DNA of 64,000 nucleotides from Pseudomonas poae (GTDB lineage: Bacteria > Pseudomonadota > Gammaproteobacteria > Pseudomonadales > Pseudomonadaceae): assembly GCF_001439785.1 (NCBI RefSeq), contig NZ_JYLI01000023.1:35210-99209 (forward strand), written 5' to 3'. Shown here piece by piece: positions 1-9,000 of this stretch. The first letter of the stretch is position 1; each line of letters starts with the position of its first letter. The notes beneath the pieces were generated by a model, which saw only the letters and a program-made list of their open reading frames with translations, did no database searches and was not told the DNA's origin. The translations under genes and the position numbers were made by a program.

Positions 1-675
1 CAGACCTACGACCCCGCCGACCTGGACGACCCGGCCAGCGCGATCCGTGACCGTGGCACGTTCCGCGCAGGCTGGTGGGTGCTGGGTATTCTTCTGGTCG
101 GCTGTTTTGCCCTGGAACCCCTGGGCATTCCCATCAGCGCGATTTCCGCCGTGTGCGCGGTGCTTCTGCTGGTGATTGCTGCCAAGGGCCACACGATTTC
201 CACGCGCAAGGTGTTGAAGGACGCGCCGTGGCAGATCGTGATCTTTTCCCTGGGCATGTACCTGGTGGTCTACGGCCTGCGTAACGCCGGGTTGACCGAC
301 TACCTGGCCACCTGGCTCGACACCTTCGCCACCCACGGCGTGTGGGGCGCGGCCATGGGCACCGGCGTGCTCACGGCGCTGCTGTCGTCGGTGATGAACA
401 ACCTGCCGACCGTGCTGATCGGCGCGCTGTCCATCGAGTCCAGCCATGCCGTGGGCGTGGTCAAGGACGCGATGATCTACGCCAACGTCATCGGCAGCGA
501 CCTCGGCCCGAAGATCACGCCCATTGGCAGCCTGGCCACTCTGCTGTGGCTGCATATCCTTGCGCGCAAAGGCATCACCATCAGTTGGGGCTACTACTTC
601 AAGGTCGGCATCGTGCTGACCCTGCCGGTGTTGTTGATCACCCTCGCCGCCCTCGCCTTGCGCCTGAGTCTCTGA
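1..675 (+). CDS. arsB: ArsB-type arsenite efflux permease, 3' end only
   Basis: The frame is open from the first base, so the start lies outside the window; 224 residues remain. The product is an inner-membrane anion permease of the ArsB family, which exports arsenite. The visible part is very hydrophobic with several membrane spans. It holds the family-typical stretches NNLPTVLIG and GSDLGPKITPIGSLATLLW, near the C-terminus in ArsB. The partner genes arsR and arsC would be expected upstream and cannot be seen. Other members of the ion-transporter superfamily are the only real alternative. Confidence 0.85.
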   Translation, partial: QTYDPADLDDPASAIRDRGTFRAGWWVLGILLVGCFALEPLGIPISAISAVCAVLLLVIAAKGHTISTRKVLKDAPWQIVIFSLGMYLVVYGLRNAGLTDYLATWLDTFATHGVWGAAMGTGVLTALLSSVMNNLPTVLIGALSIESSHAVGVVKDAMIYANVIGSDLGPKITPIGSLATLLWLHILARKGITISWGYYFKVGIVLTLPVLLITLAALALRLSL

Positions 676-714
676 CCGCTCTATGCTCTGCGCCTTTGTC
701 AAAAGGACCTGGGC

Positions 715-1326
715 ATGCTGTCGATCTTTGTCTACGCGCTGGTATTCGGCTTCGTGTTTTGCCTCTCGCCCGGCGCCGTGCTGGCAGAAACCCTGCGCCG
801 TGGCCTGCTCCACGGCTTCACCCCGGCGCTGCTGGTGCAAGTCGGCTCGCTGGTGGGCGACGCGGTATGGGCCGTCATCGGCCTGACCGGCATCGCGCTG
901 CTCATCCAGCACGACACTGTCCGCATCCCGCTGACCGTGGTTTGCGCGCTTTACCTGGCCTGGCTTGGCGTACGCAGCCTGATCGATGCCTGGCACCTGC
1001 CGGCAGCCGATAACGCCCCCGCCAGCTCTCGGCAAAATGCGCTCGCGGTGGGCGCGGCAATTTCCCTGGCCAACCCCAAGAACATCGTTTACTGGGGCGC
1101 CCTGGGCAGCGCGTTGTCCGGCATCGTCGGCGCCACACCCAGCCACGGGCAGACCCTGATGTTTTTTGCAGGCTTCATGGTCGCGTCGGTGCTGTCGTGC
1201 TTTCTGGTGGCGGGACTGGTGAACCTGCTGCGCCAAAATGCTTCGCCCACCTGGCAGCGCGTCAGCTATGCAGTGTGCGGGCTGGTACTGATTTATCTGG
1301 CCGTGCTCGCGGCGCAGGGTATATGA
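715..1326 (+). CDS. LysE/RhtB-family amino-acid exporter
   Basis: A 203-residue membrane protein with about six hydrophobic segments, the usual size for the LysE/RhtB family. The N-terminal loop LSPGAVLAETLRRGL matches the conserved family loop, and SLANPKNIVYWGAL matches the second conserved region. The family exports amino acids or related small molecules; the substrate cannot be told from sequence. It follows arsB by 39 bases on the same strand and could share its transcript. No regulator gene of the usual divergent LysR kind is visible. Confidence 0.85.
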   Translation: MLSIFVYALVFGFVFCLSPGAVLAETLRRGLLHGFTPALLVQVGSLVGDAVWAVIGLTGIALLIQHDTVRIPLTVVCALYLAWLGVRSLIDAWHLPAADNAPASSRQNALAVGAAISLANPKNIVYWGALGSALSGIVGATPSHGQTLMFFAGFMVASVLSCFLVAGLVNLLRQNASPTWQRVSYAVCGLVLIYLAVLAAQGI

Positions 1327-1366
1327 CGCGATGTATACCAATCGTTATCTGAATGGACGCTGACCC

Positions 1367-1894
1367 ATGAACCGTATCGAACAGATTGCGCTGATGGCGA
1401 ACTACAACCAATGGATGAACCGCAAGGTCTACCACGCGGCCGCCCAACTGACCGATGAAGCCCTGCGCAAGGACCGCCAGGCGTTCTTTGCCTCGATCTT
1501 CGGCACCTTGAACCACCTGGCCCTGGGCGACATCGTCTGGCTCAAACGCTTTGCCATGCATCCAGCCGGGTTCTCGGCACTGGCCCCCTTGAATACCCTC
1601 GCCACCCCCGCCAATCTGAAACAGCTCGCGTTCGCCGACCTGCAGGAACTGACCGCCCTACGCGTGTGGCTGGACCAGATGATCATCGACTGGGCTGCGA
1701 CCTTGCACGACAACAACCTCAACCAGCAATTGAGCTACCACACCATGGCGGGTGACGCAGCCAGCAAGCCGTTCTTCAGCCTGCTGGTGCACTTTTTCAA
1801 TCACCAGACTCACCACCGCGGCCAGGTGACAACGTTGTTGAGCCAGGCCGGACAGGATGTGGGTGATACAGACCTGCTGGCGCTCATGGATTGA
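1367..1894 (+). CDS. DinB-family putative metal-dependent protein
   Basis: A 175-residue protein of the DinB/YfiT four-helix fold. The three expected metal-ligand histidines are visible: H50 in GTLNHLALGD, and H146 and H150 in FNHQTHHRGQ. Family members bind a divalent metal. Some are thiol transferases and many have no assigned role. It is the last host gene before the tRNA and prophage junction. Confidence 0.85.
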   Translation: MNRIEQIALMANYNQWMNRKVYHAAAQLTDEALRKDRQAFFASIFGTLNHLALGDIVWLKRFAMHPAGFSALAPLNTLATPANLKQLAFADLQELTALRVWLDQMIIDWAATLHDNNLNQQLSYHTMAGDAASKPFFSLLVHFFNHQTHHRGQVTTLLSQAGQDVGDTDLLALMD

Positions 1895-2028
1895 ATCGTC
1901 GGATTTTTCTGTAGATAACTGATCTACCAAGGTTTTTAGCCCGCGCAGAGGATCGATAAAAGCCCCCTTCGACCTTGCATCGAAACGCCTGGGACTATAT
2001 ATTCCCAACCCTGCTGCACCGCGCTACC

Positions 2029-2115
2029 GCCCGAATGGCGAAACTGGTAGACGCATGGGACTTAAAATCCCCCGCTCGTAAGGGCGTCCCGGTTCGATTC
2101 CGGGTTCGGGCACCA
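2029..2115 (+). tRNA. tRNA-Leu, anticodon TAA
   Basis: An 87-nt class II tRNA with encoded CCA. The acceptor arms GCCCGAA and TTCGGGC pair fully, with discriminator A. The anticodon loop CTTAAAA gives TAA. A long variable arm (CCGCTCGTAAGGGCG) marks a leucine tRNA. The T-arm is CCCGGTTCGATTCCGGG. The gene is intact: the 5' part is host DNA and the 3' part is the attachment core restored by the prophage. Confidence 0.97.
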
Positions 2116-2125
2116 TAGATATCAA
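2058..2125. other. attL core (68 bp, identical to attR)
   Basis: This stretch runs from the anticodon stem of tRNA-Leu to ten bases past its CCA end. It is repeated base for base at 56388-56455. The base before it differs (g versus c), and just after it attR carries one extra A. The integrase gene lies immediately inside attR, as expected for tRNA-directed tyrosine integrases. Confidence 0.93.
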
Positions 2126-2165
2126 GGGCTTGCCGGGGAAACCTGGGCGGGCCCTTATCGTTTTT
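2124..2165 (+). terminator. Rho-independent terminator after tRNA-Leu
   Basis: AAGGGC pairs with GCCCTT (2151-2156) around an inner G/C-rich region and is followed by a run of T. A near-identical copy lies just past attR, so both junctions keep a terminator. Confidence 0.75.
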
Positions 2166-2280
2166 GCTCCGCAATTTTAAAGTCTGCTCCGCAATTTCCT
2201 TCCTCTGGCGTCCTGCCGCACAAACACATTAACCATAACCGCTCCAACTGCTACGCTGTTCACTTCACGGAGAAACAGCA

Positions 2281-2490
2281 ATGCCAAATTCAGATCTGAT
2301 CCCTTCCCTGCTTTCAAAACTCTACGAAAACCAGCTTGCCTTGGAAGCCTCCATCATGGAGCTTTCGAACTGGGTAGAGCAGCGCGGCTCGTCCGATGTC
2401 GCCGAGAACATCCGAGGCGCCTTGCACACCATTGATCAGAACGAAGACTTCATCAAGCTGACCCTCGCTGTGCTGATGGCTCCTGACTGA
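2281..2490 (+). CDS. Small prophage protein, unknown function
   Basis: A 69-residue acidic, probably helical protein preceded by GGAGAAA at a good distance. It is the first gene inside attL and reads away from the junction, opposite to the late operon. I do not recognise a family. Its place suggests a lysogenically expressed accessory gene. Confidence 0.6.
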   Translation: MPNSDLIPSLLSKLYENQLALEASIMELSNWVEQRGSSDVAENIRGALHTIDQNEDFIKLTLAVLMAPD

Positions 2491-2581
2491 TCGTCGAGCA
2501 GCACTGCATTTCGTCGGCAATCACCTCTCGCAATGCGCCGCCTCGATTACTGTACGCACATACAGTATTTGAGATTCCACC

Positions 2582-2938
2582 ATGACCGTTGACGCAGATA
2601 CCGATGATTGGCTCGGATGCCCCACGCCACTGGAAATGTACCAGCATCAGTGCGCGCTGCTCGAGGATGAGCTGAACAGCGCCTATCAGCTACTGACCAG
2701 GGCAAGGGCAAACATTGCCGGGCTTGTCCAGATGAATGACCTGCTGCTGGCCGGCAAGAGCAAGGCCGAGGCATCGCTAAAGCGGGCTCAGGCTCGCCTG
2801 TTGGAAATTGGCGACGAAACATCTGGCAACCACAGCTTTCGCCCCATCGATACGATCACAGGGCAGCGAGACCACCTGTTCAGGGAGAATCAGCGGCTTC
2901 TGCTCGAACTGAAAGTGTACCGGGGGCCACCGTCCTGA
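2582..2938 (+). CDS. Coiled-coil prophage protein, unknown function
   Basis: A 118-residue protein with two long heptad-like stretches (about residues 25-80 and 95-112), rich in Leu, Glu, Arg and Gln. It converges on the Rz gene and overlaps its 3' end by 59 bases. Upstream is CGCACATACAGTATTTGAGATTCCACC, with only a weak ribosome site. No enzymatic motif is visible. Confidence 0.55.
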   Translation: MTVDADTDDWLGCPTPLEMYQHQCALLEDELNSAYQLLTRARANIAGLVQMNDLLLAGKSKAEASLKRAQARLLEIGDETSGNHSFRPIDTITGQRDHLFRENQRLLLELKVYRGPPS

Positions 2939-3437
2939 CGTACGCCTGACAGGCCCGCAGCGCGATCAGTCCTTGGTCGCCGGCGTCGGTGATGGCGATA
3001 ATTCTTTGAGCATGCGCTGGGTTAAGTTGGGCTCGACGGGCTGCATGAACCACGCTGACGGCGCCGGGGGCGGCAGGCACGTCGCAGCCACTGGCTGAAT
3101 CCGTGGCGTCGAGAAGGACTGACAACCGCACATCAGCAGTGGCAAGGCGATCACGCAGAGCAGCCTGATTACGTTGGGCATCGGATAATTCCTTGATGTG
3201 TTGTTGGTCCTGGGTGGCGATTTGTTTCTCGATGGCCAGGCGCTTGTCCTGCTCAGCTCGTACCTGCGCGGCGGCGGAATTGCTGATAGCGGCCAGGTCA
3301 TCCTTGTGCAGGCCGGCCTGCTCGGAGAGCTTCTTGCCCAAGCGCCAGTCCTGCACCTGCCAGGTGACGCCGGCAGCGGCGGCCATCAGCAACATGATCA
3401 GCACCGCCAGTCCGGCCAGCTTCTGCACCGGCGTCAT
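2880..3437 (-). CDS. Rz-like inner-membrane spanin subunit
   Basis: A 185-residue protein with one N-terminal membrane segment (about residues 7-26) followed by a long charged helical region (about 30-110). This is the i-spanin layout. It starts four bases inside the end of the endolysin gene and contains a second gene, Rz1, in the +1 frame, as in lambda. With Rz1 it would fuse inner and outer membranes at the last step of lysis. The C-terminal third is Cys-containing and less typical. Confidence 0.8.
   Translation of the reverse strand: MTPVQKLAGLAVLIMLLMAAAAGVTWQVQDWRLGKKLSEQAGLHKDDLAAISNSAAAQVRAEQDKRLAIEKQIATQDQQHIKELSDAQRNQAALRDRLATADVRLSVLLDATDSASGCDVPAAPGAVSVVHAARRAQLNPAHAQRIIAITDAGDQGLIALRACQAYVRTVAPGTLSVRAEAADSP
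2966..3181 (-). CDS. Rz1-like outer-membrane lipoprotein spanin, nested in Rz
   Basis: A 71-residue reading frame wholly inside Rz in another frame. The start at 3181 has AAGGA eight bases upstream. A signal peptide ends in LPLLMCGC, giving a lipobox with G before the modified Cys. The mature part is short and proline-rich (LPPPAPS), as in known Rz1 proteins. A longer in-frame upstream extension exists but has no ribosome site. Confidence 0.8.
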   Translation of the reverse strand: MPNVIRLLCVIALPLLMCGCQSFSTPRIQPVAATCLPPPAPSAWFMQPVEPNLTQRMLKELSPSPTPATKD

Positions 3438-3967
3438 GCCAGCACCTTCAGCGCCTTTTCGTACAGCGCCTGGCGGTCGGCCAACCCGTTCACGCCCCCG
3501 TTGATGCGCCGAGTGATCTTCACGAACTCCCCTTGATCCGCAAGCGTGTTCAGTCCGCGCGTCGACCAGAACCAGGCAGCCGACATGGCCGCGTGCTGCG
3601 GCAACTCCAGCAGCTCCGGCTTGTTGATCAGGTCCAGGCCAAGGGCCTCGCCGCAGGCGTTGTAGTTCGCCCGGCCAGTGACCTGGATCAGACCCCGCCC
3701 ACGGTACTTGGAGCCATCACCCTTCTCGGTATTGCCCAGGTCGGCACGGCCTTCGTACGTGAGCTGCTGCGCGGTGGGGCCCCAGATCTCGCGCACCCAG
3801 CGCAACTGCCCGGACTCATGACCGATCTGAGCGATGAACGCCGCAACGCGCGCGGCACCCACAATGCCGTAGTGGCTCATGGCCGTATTCAGGGCGGGAA
3901 CAAAAACGCCGGCATTGCGGCCGGCGTTCGGGAGGATCTGCAGCAGTTGCTGCTCAGTGATGGGCAT
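3434..3967 (-). CDS. Glycoside hydrolase 19 endolysin
   Basis: A 177-residue chitinase-like lysozyme of the GH19 family that would cleave peptidoglycan at lysis. The two catalytic acids are visible: E51 in QIGHESGQ and E60 in VREIW. The family core YRGRGLIQVTGRANY is at about 88-102. I chose 3967 over an upstream start at 4009 because GGAGA precedes it; the longer form would run through a terminator. No signal peptide, so a holin is needed. It is translationally overlapped by Rz. Confidence 0.9.
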   Translation of the reverse strand: MPITEQQLLQILPNAGRNAGVFVPALNTAMSHYGIVGAARVAAFIAQIGHESGQLRWVREIWGPTAQQLTYEGRADLGNTEKGDGSKYRGRGLIQVTGRANYNACGEALGLDLINKPELLELPQHAAMSAAWFWSTRGLNTLADQGEFVKITRRINGGVNGLADRQALYEKALKVLA

Positions 3968-3982
3968 GGCTTTCTCCAGGCG

Positions 3983-4007
3983 AAAAAAAGCCCGCTCAGT
4001 GGCGGGC
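3983..4007 (-). terminator. Rho-independent terminator between tail gene and endolysin
   Basis: On the minus strand GCCCGC, a six-base loop and GCGGGC are followed by seven T. It would stop late transcripts before the lysis genes unless antitermination acts. Confidence 0.8.
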
Positions 4008-4026
4008 ATCTGTATTCGGCGGGCTA

Positions 4027-4407
4027 TCAGGCGTCAGTGACTGCTTCCGGCTCGGCTACAGGTGCAGGTGCAGGTGCAGGTGCAGGTATAGAAACCACCG
4101 GCGCATCCGGCACCAGGATGTGCAGAGTGATCATGTGCTTGAGGTCGTACGGCTTACCGTCCTTGGTCACCGTAACGGTCAGAACGCCGTCGGCAAAATC
4201 CACATCCACGTCGGCGCGACTGTCCACCCGGTTAACGGTGTAGCCCCAGCCATCATCCAACGGCGGAAAAGGAACCATGCCCAGGGATCCGACGATCAAA
4301 TAAACGCCAGTAGACTTGCGCGAAGAGGTGACAGTACCTGCACCATTCGTTACAAAGTCGTAGGTGTCGCCAGTCGCGCCCAATACGTTAATTGCTGCTC
4401 TTGCCAT
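4027..4407 (-). CDS. Putative tail-fibre-associated protein
   Basis: A 126-residue protein, mostly beta-type sequence, ending in an alternating Pro-Ala stretch (about residues 110-117) and an acidic tail. It lies two bases after another fibre gene in the tail operon. I do not recognise a named family. A role in side-fibre assembly or virion decoration is inferred from position only. The Pro-Ala linker is encoded by a hexanucleotide repeat. Confidence 0.6.
   Translation of the reverse strand: MARAAINVLGATGDTYDFVTNGAGTVTSSRKSTGVYLIVGSLGMVPFPPLDDGWGYTVNRVDSRADVDVDFADGVLTVTVTKDGKPYDLKHMITLHILVPDAPVVSIPAPAPAPAPVAEPEAVTDA
4060..4087. repeat. Hexanucleotide tandem repeat AGGTGC
   Basis: About four and a half perfect copies of AGGTGC lie inside the preceding tail gene and encode Pro-Ala pairs. 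Units of six keep the frame, so copy-number change would only alter linker length. Confidence 0.85.
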
Positions 4408-4409
4408 GT

Positions 4410-4994
4410 TTAGATCGCCTTGAGGGTGCCGTCAGAAGCACGGGTGGTATTGCCTGTGTGGTAAAGCTCAATTTCAGGGGTTACAGCTCCGTTGTAGACG
4501 GATCGCATCTTGATGGTCCCCGTGTTACCAGTCAGGCCGTAAGGCCATGCAATCATGAGCCTGTTGCCAGTGGTGCCGAATTGAATGGTCTGCCGGTAAT
4601 AAAGACCAGTGCCGCCTTGTGGATTCAGGCCAGACGCGGCCGATGAGAAAACCTTGTTATCAATTCCCGCGTAGTTTTCCGCTGTCCACGGAACCGTCGA
4701 CTCGGAACTGGCGATGCCTATCATCTCCATAGTCGGCACATTTCCGGCTGAGCGGCCCGTATTCAGAGTGGCGGCGGTGCCCAAGCCGAGCGCCACCTGG
4801 GCCGCAGCTTGCGTCGAACCTCCAGTACCACCTCTATTCACCGGCAGCGCGGCAGGAATTGCCCCGCTTGAAGGAGCACCCAAGGCAGCATAGAGCTCAG
4901 CAGTCATGGCGTTGATTTTGAAACCAGTACTTCTTGTGGTATCGCCGCCAGCTCCTGTTGGAGCTGTGCCAAGGTTGATATCTTGCCTTGCCAT
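4410..4994 (-). CDS. Putative tail fibre protein
   Basis: A 194-residue Gly/Thr/Ala-rich protein. Residues 45-75 hold an LPVNRGGTGGST type stretch, common near the shaft of phage tail fibres. The N-terminus (ARQDINLGTAPTGAGGDT) also resembles fibre attachment regions. AAGAGGTTC precedes the start. It belongs to the group of small fibre genes after the tip protein. Confidence 0.65.
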   Translation of the reverse strand: MARQDINLGTAPTGAGGDTTRSTGFKINAMTAELYAALGAPSSGAIPAALPVNRGGTGGSTQAAAQVALGLGTAATLNTGRSAGNVPTMEMIGIASSESTVPWTAENYAGIDNKVFSSAASGLNPQGGTGLYYRQTIQFGTTGNRLMIAWPYGLTGNTGTIKMRSVYNGAVTPEIELYHTGNTTRASDGTLKAI

Positions 4995-5026
4995 AAAATG
5001 AACCTCTTAAGTCGTTTATATTTTAA

Positions 5027-5683
5027 CTACGCTACAGGCTTAGCAAAAACAACCGGCATATAAAAAGCACTTGGAAGATCGGCGCCTACAGCCTGCATTA
5101 CAACTCTGTCGTTTTGGTATTCCCAAACGGCGTACATATTCCCCTGCCTTGATACGACGCCAGCCATATCCATGGCTACATTATTCAGCATCATGTAATC
5201 GCCACTAGACAAACTTGACGGTGCGGTCCAACTGTATCTATATACCCCTTGACTGGTTTGTGCTGCGCCAAGATAAGTCCACGAAGTAATGGATCTTGTA
5301 AATTGTGCGCAGGGCGTACCATTATCGAATAAAAGCTTTGTAGAGCCATCCCACAATCGCATTCCATATGTCGCGGTAGGGAAAGACATGAACGCAGCGG
5401 AAAACCATGCTCCGGAAGTTGCAGTGCCTACAATTCCTCGAAAGGAAAACCCGGTCCAGCCACCTGGAGCGCCCTGTATTACACAGAAACACAAGGTGTT
5501 CGACTGAGCAGGCCTTACAAATACCAGGGGAGGCTCACTAGTTGTTACCGTTTTTGCAAACGCTACAGAAACTCCTGAGCCGGTTCCGTTCCAGCTTCCT
5601 TTCTCGAGAACAACTAGCCTTGAGAACTCCGTATCAATGGTCACGATATCGCTGTTATTTTTAAACGACGCTCCATAAGCCAT
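5027..5683 (-). CDS. Putative tail tip or fibre protein
   Basis: A 218-residue protein rich in Ser, Thr, Gly and aromatic residues, predicted beta-strand throughout, with no signal peptide. It overlaps the stop of the preceding gene by one base. Genes like this often sit just after the central tip protein in Pseudomonas siphoviruses. No precise family is claimed. AT content is higher than in the tail genes before it, which fits frequent exchange of fibre modules. Confidence 0.6.
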   Translation of the reverse strand: MAYGASFKNNSDIVTIDTEFSRLVVLEKGSWNGTGSGVSVAFAKTVTTSEPPLVFVRPAQSNTLCFCVIQGAPGGWTGFSFRGIVGTATSGAWFSAAFMSFPTATYGMRLWDGSTKLLFDNGTPCAQFTRSITSWTYLGAAQTSQGVYRYSWTAPSSLSSGDYMMLNNVAMDMAGVVSRQGNMYAVWEYQNDRVVMQAVGADLPSAFYMPVVFAKPVA

Positions 5684-6018
5684 TATCTGAACCTCATTAC
5701 TAAAAGCCTCTGATTGCTAGTTCCTAATGGCCCTGTATTTGCTGCGGGGCTACCAAAATAAATGGTCACGCCTCCAGAGTTAACTATTGCAGTGTATTGA
5801 ATAGAGGCGTAGTTCTGCCCGCCCGTGTCATATGCGGCGATTGGGACACATACTGCTGAGTGCGTTGCAGGATCTACCCCCGATATTGATATAAACTGAG
5901 TCCTGCCAGCCGAACCTGACCTTGAGACTATTGCCGAATAGGTAACGCCAACAGTGAAAGACGTTTCATCAAGTTCAAGCAGGCCGGTAGGTCCCCATAT
6001 TCGGATACCCTCTGTCAT
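5683..6018 (-). CDS. Small tail protein, unknown function
   Basis: A 111-residue beta-rich protein beginning MTEGIRIWGPTG. Its start overlaps the stop of the tip protein by four bases (ATGA), so translation is probably coupled. It likely belongs to the fibre module. No catalytic motif is visible. Confidence 0.6.
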   Translation of the reverse strand: MTEGIRIWGPTGLLELDETSFTVGVTYSAIVSRSGSAGRTQFISISGVDPATHSAVCVPIAAYDTGGQNYASIQYTAIVNSGGVTIYFGSPAANTGPLGTSNQRLLVMRFR

Positions 6019-9000
6019 TCAGTGAGATCTCCGATTTGAACTCGCTTGACCCCGTTCACGTCCCAGAAGCGCAATGATCGGTTTGTCATGACAGAGCGCC
6101 CCTGCCCTGGCACCACACCGTTCATCTCGAAGGTCCCGTCAAAGAACAACTTCCACCCCGTCTGGCCTGCGACATAATTGTTCGACTGGATGTAGTTGCC
6201 GATCTTGGCGTTTGTGATCGAGGCGTCCTGAATGAAGGCAGCCTTGATGAATGTTTGCCCGCCGGTGACAGCGAACGGCACGGTGCCGGCCTGCCCGATG
6301 GCGAACCTGTCGGCATCAATGATGAACTGCGATTGCAGGCCGCCCGGTCCATTCTCCAATCCAAGACCGATCCCAGCGTACTTGTAGAGGCCGGTGGCGG
6401 ATTCGTACTGCATCCGCACAGACCAGTTCGCCGTGACCTTGCCATTCACCGTCTGGATCGCGGTGCTGTTGGTTTGGATGGCCAGCGAGTTCCCGCCCAC
6501 CGTCGTTTGAACCGTGTCAATGCGCTGGCCGAGCGCCTGATCAGCATTCGTCCTTGCAGTGATTTCTCCCTGAACTGCTGAGGCATTGCTGGCAGTCTGC
6601 GCCGTGACGGTGTCGATCCGACTGGAAAGAGCCCCGTCAGCATTTACCCGCGCGGTCTGCTCTGCCACTACCGCTGCAGTGTTGCTGGCAACTTTGACCT
6701 CGACAAGGTCTGTACGCTGCCCCTGCACCAGGTCGCCCTCAATCAGGGCGGACTGGGTCGACCAAACACCGACGTAGCTCGCCTCCGATCCCATCAAAGC
6801 ACTGTCGTCACCCTGAAGCGGCGGATTGACCTGCAGGTATATGCCGTCGACCCGCTGAGCTGTGGTGGTGACCTTGCCGTCGAGCGTGGTCACCGAGGCA
6901 TTGAGCGTGCTGAGCACGTTGGCCGTAGCCGTAACGCCGGTGACAGGATCGTTCACCGTTGCCTTCACCGCGTTCAACTGCTGGGCCTGGGCAGAGATGT
7001 CCTGGCCGTGCTGGTTGATGGTGGCCGAGTTCTGTTGAACCTGAGTCACCAGCGCGTTGACCGTCTGCACCACTGTGCCGATGTCGGTCCAGTAGGTCGC
7101 GTTCGGAGGCGGGTTGTTCGCCGGTACCTGGCCGTTGGCCTGGTACAGGTGCTGCCCAACCCGCACTATCTCGCCCTGGGCATAGGCCTTGGTCGGCACG
7201 TACTCCAGCGCGTCGACAACCTCGCCGATCAGTTGCTCCAGCTCTTCCTTCGCGGCGTCGATACGGCCGTTTACCGAGCCAGGACCATTTCCGTCGATGA
7301 GATCAATGCGATCCTTCAGCAGTTGGCCCAGCGCGGTCTCGTCGATTTGCCCCTTGATCTGCTCGAGGATCGGGCCTGCATTGGAACTGGACTGACCCAT
7401 CACCCCATTGACCACCGGATAGAACGGGCCGACGTTGCCGGTGCGGTCCACTAGACGCGCCCAGAAAAACAGGGTTGTGCCGGCCAGCAGCGACTGCATG
7501 CGGTAGTCGGCCTGCGGATAGGCCAGGTCGGCCAGCTTCGTCGCCGCACTCAGGTCGTTGACCGGGCCATACCACACCTCGGTGCGCTGCGTGTCTTCGG
7601 CGCCTGGCGGGAAGGCCCACTTGATGCTGATCCCAAACAGCTCGCCTGTGGTGGTCAGTGACGATACCGCCGGCGGCAGACCGGTTTTCCCTTCCAGGTT
7701 GGTCAGGTTCGAGCTTTTCCAGATAGACGAGATCTCGAAGGCGCTCACTGAGCGCACCCGTGCCAGGTAGGCGCCCGAATAGATCCCAGTGACGTCGACG
7801 CTGGTCGATCCAGTGCGCTGCACCTTGATCCAGTTGCCGCTGTCCTTGCGCCACTCCACGTCATAGGCGACGGCACCGTTCACGGCAGGCCATGAGATAT
7901 TCATGGTGCTGATGGCCAGGCCCTGGTCGATCGACACGTTCGATGTGATCGTGACGCTGGCGGGTGCCGGAACCACGGTAATCGGGATAACGCTGATCGG
8001 CCGTTCTTCCAGGCGCGCGCCGGTGTCAATGTGCGCAAACTTGCTCGGGTCGTACTGAACGGCCGATATCTCAAACACGCCTGGCTCTGGCCGGGCCACA
8101 CTCACCACGCGGTAAAGTGGAATGGCAAGGTCATCAGCATCCAGAGCCCACACCAGTTCACGCTCAGGCGGCACGGAATAGGCGACGGTCACGGTGACCT
8201 GCCGGCCGCTGACAAGCTGAACCGTGCGCCCCTCACACTTGCCGTCAGGCAGGTTGAGGATCAACCGGTCGCCGGGCTTGGCCTGGGTGTCGCGATCCAA
8301 AGTGATGACTTTGCCATTCACCGCCGAGATGCGCCCACCCACCGGACGACCGGCCAGCAGCTCGTCAGCGATCGGGATCACGTAGCCAGGCAGCGGAATG
8401 CGCCCGTCCAAGCCTACCTTGAAGGTGACGGCCCGATCCTTGGAGTTGGTGAGCAACGCCCACTTGCCGCGGCGCTGGGCCTCGGATTCGCGGGTACAGC
8501 CGATGGCACTGATCTCCAGCGGGTTGTCGCCGTAGCGCCGCTGCAGCTTCTGGTCGGTCACCGCAGTGACGTCAGTATCGTAGTTGTTCAGCGGGTTGTC
8601 GTAGCTGATCAGCGCCCGGGTGTACCGGGTGCGCTCCGACGCGCTCGAGTAGGTGAACTTGCCGTCGATGACGTTCGCCCGGGTGTAGGCAAAGTCAAAG
8701 TCGGCCGCGCGCGGCATATCCGCCAGCGTGAATACCTGGCCCTGAGCCCAGTAGGTCATGCCACGGTAGATGGTCGAGATATCCTGAAGCAGCGACCAGG
8801 CGTCAGCCTTGCTCTGCAGGTTCAGATTGCAGATGAAGCGCGGCTCCTGGCCCCCCTTCCCGTCCGGCACTAACTGATCGCAGTACTGGGAGATGCGGTA
8901 GAGCTCCCACTTGTCCACCATCCACGGCTTGATGCGACGGCCCAGGCCGAAGCGGTCGGCCGTGGTGATGTCGTAGGTCATCCAGACCGCATTATCGGTC

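Noticed and set aside
8031..8873. A 280-codon plus-strand frame
   Set aside because: Antisense to the J gene; composition typical of a shadow frame.
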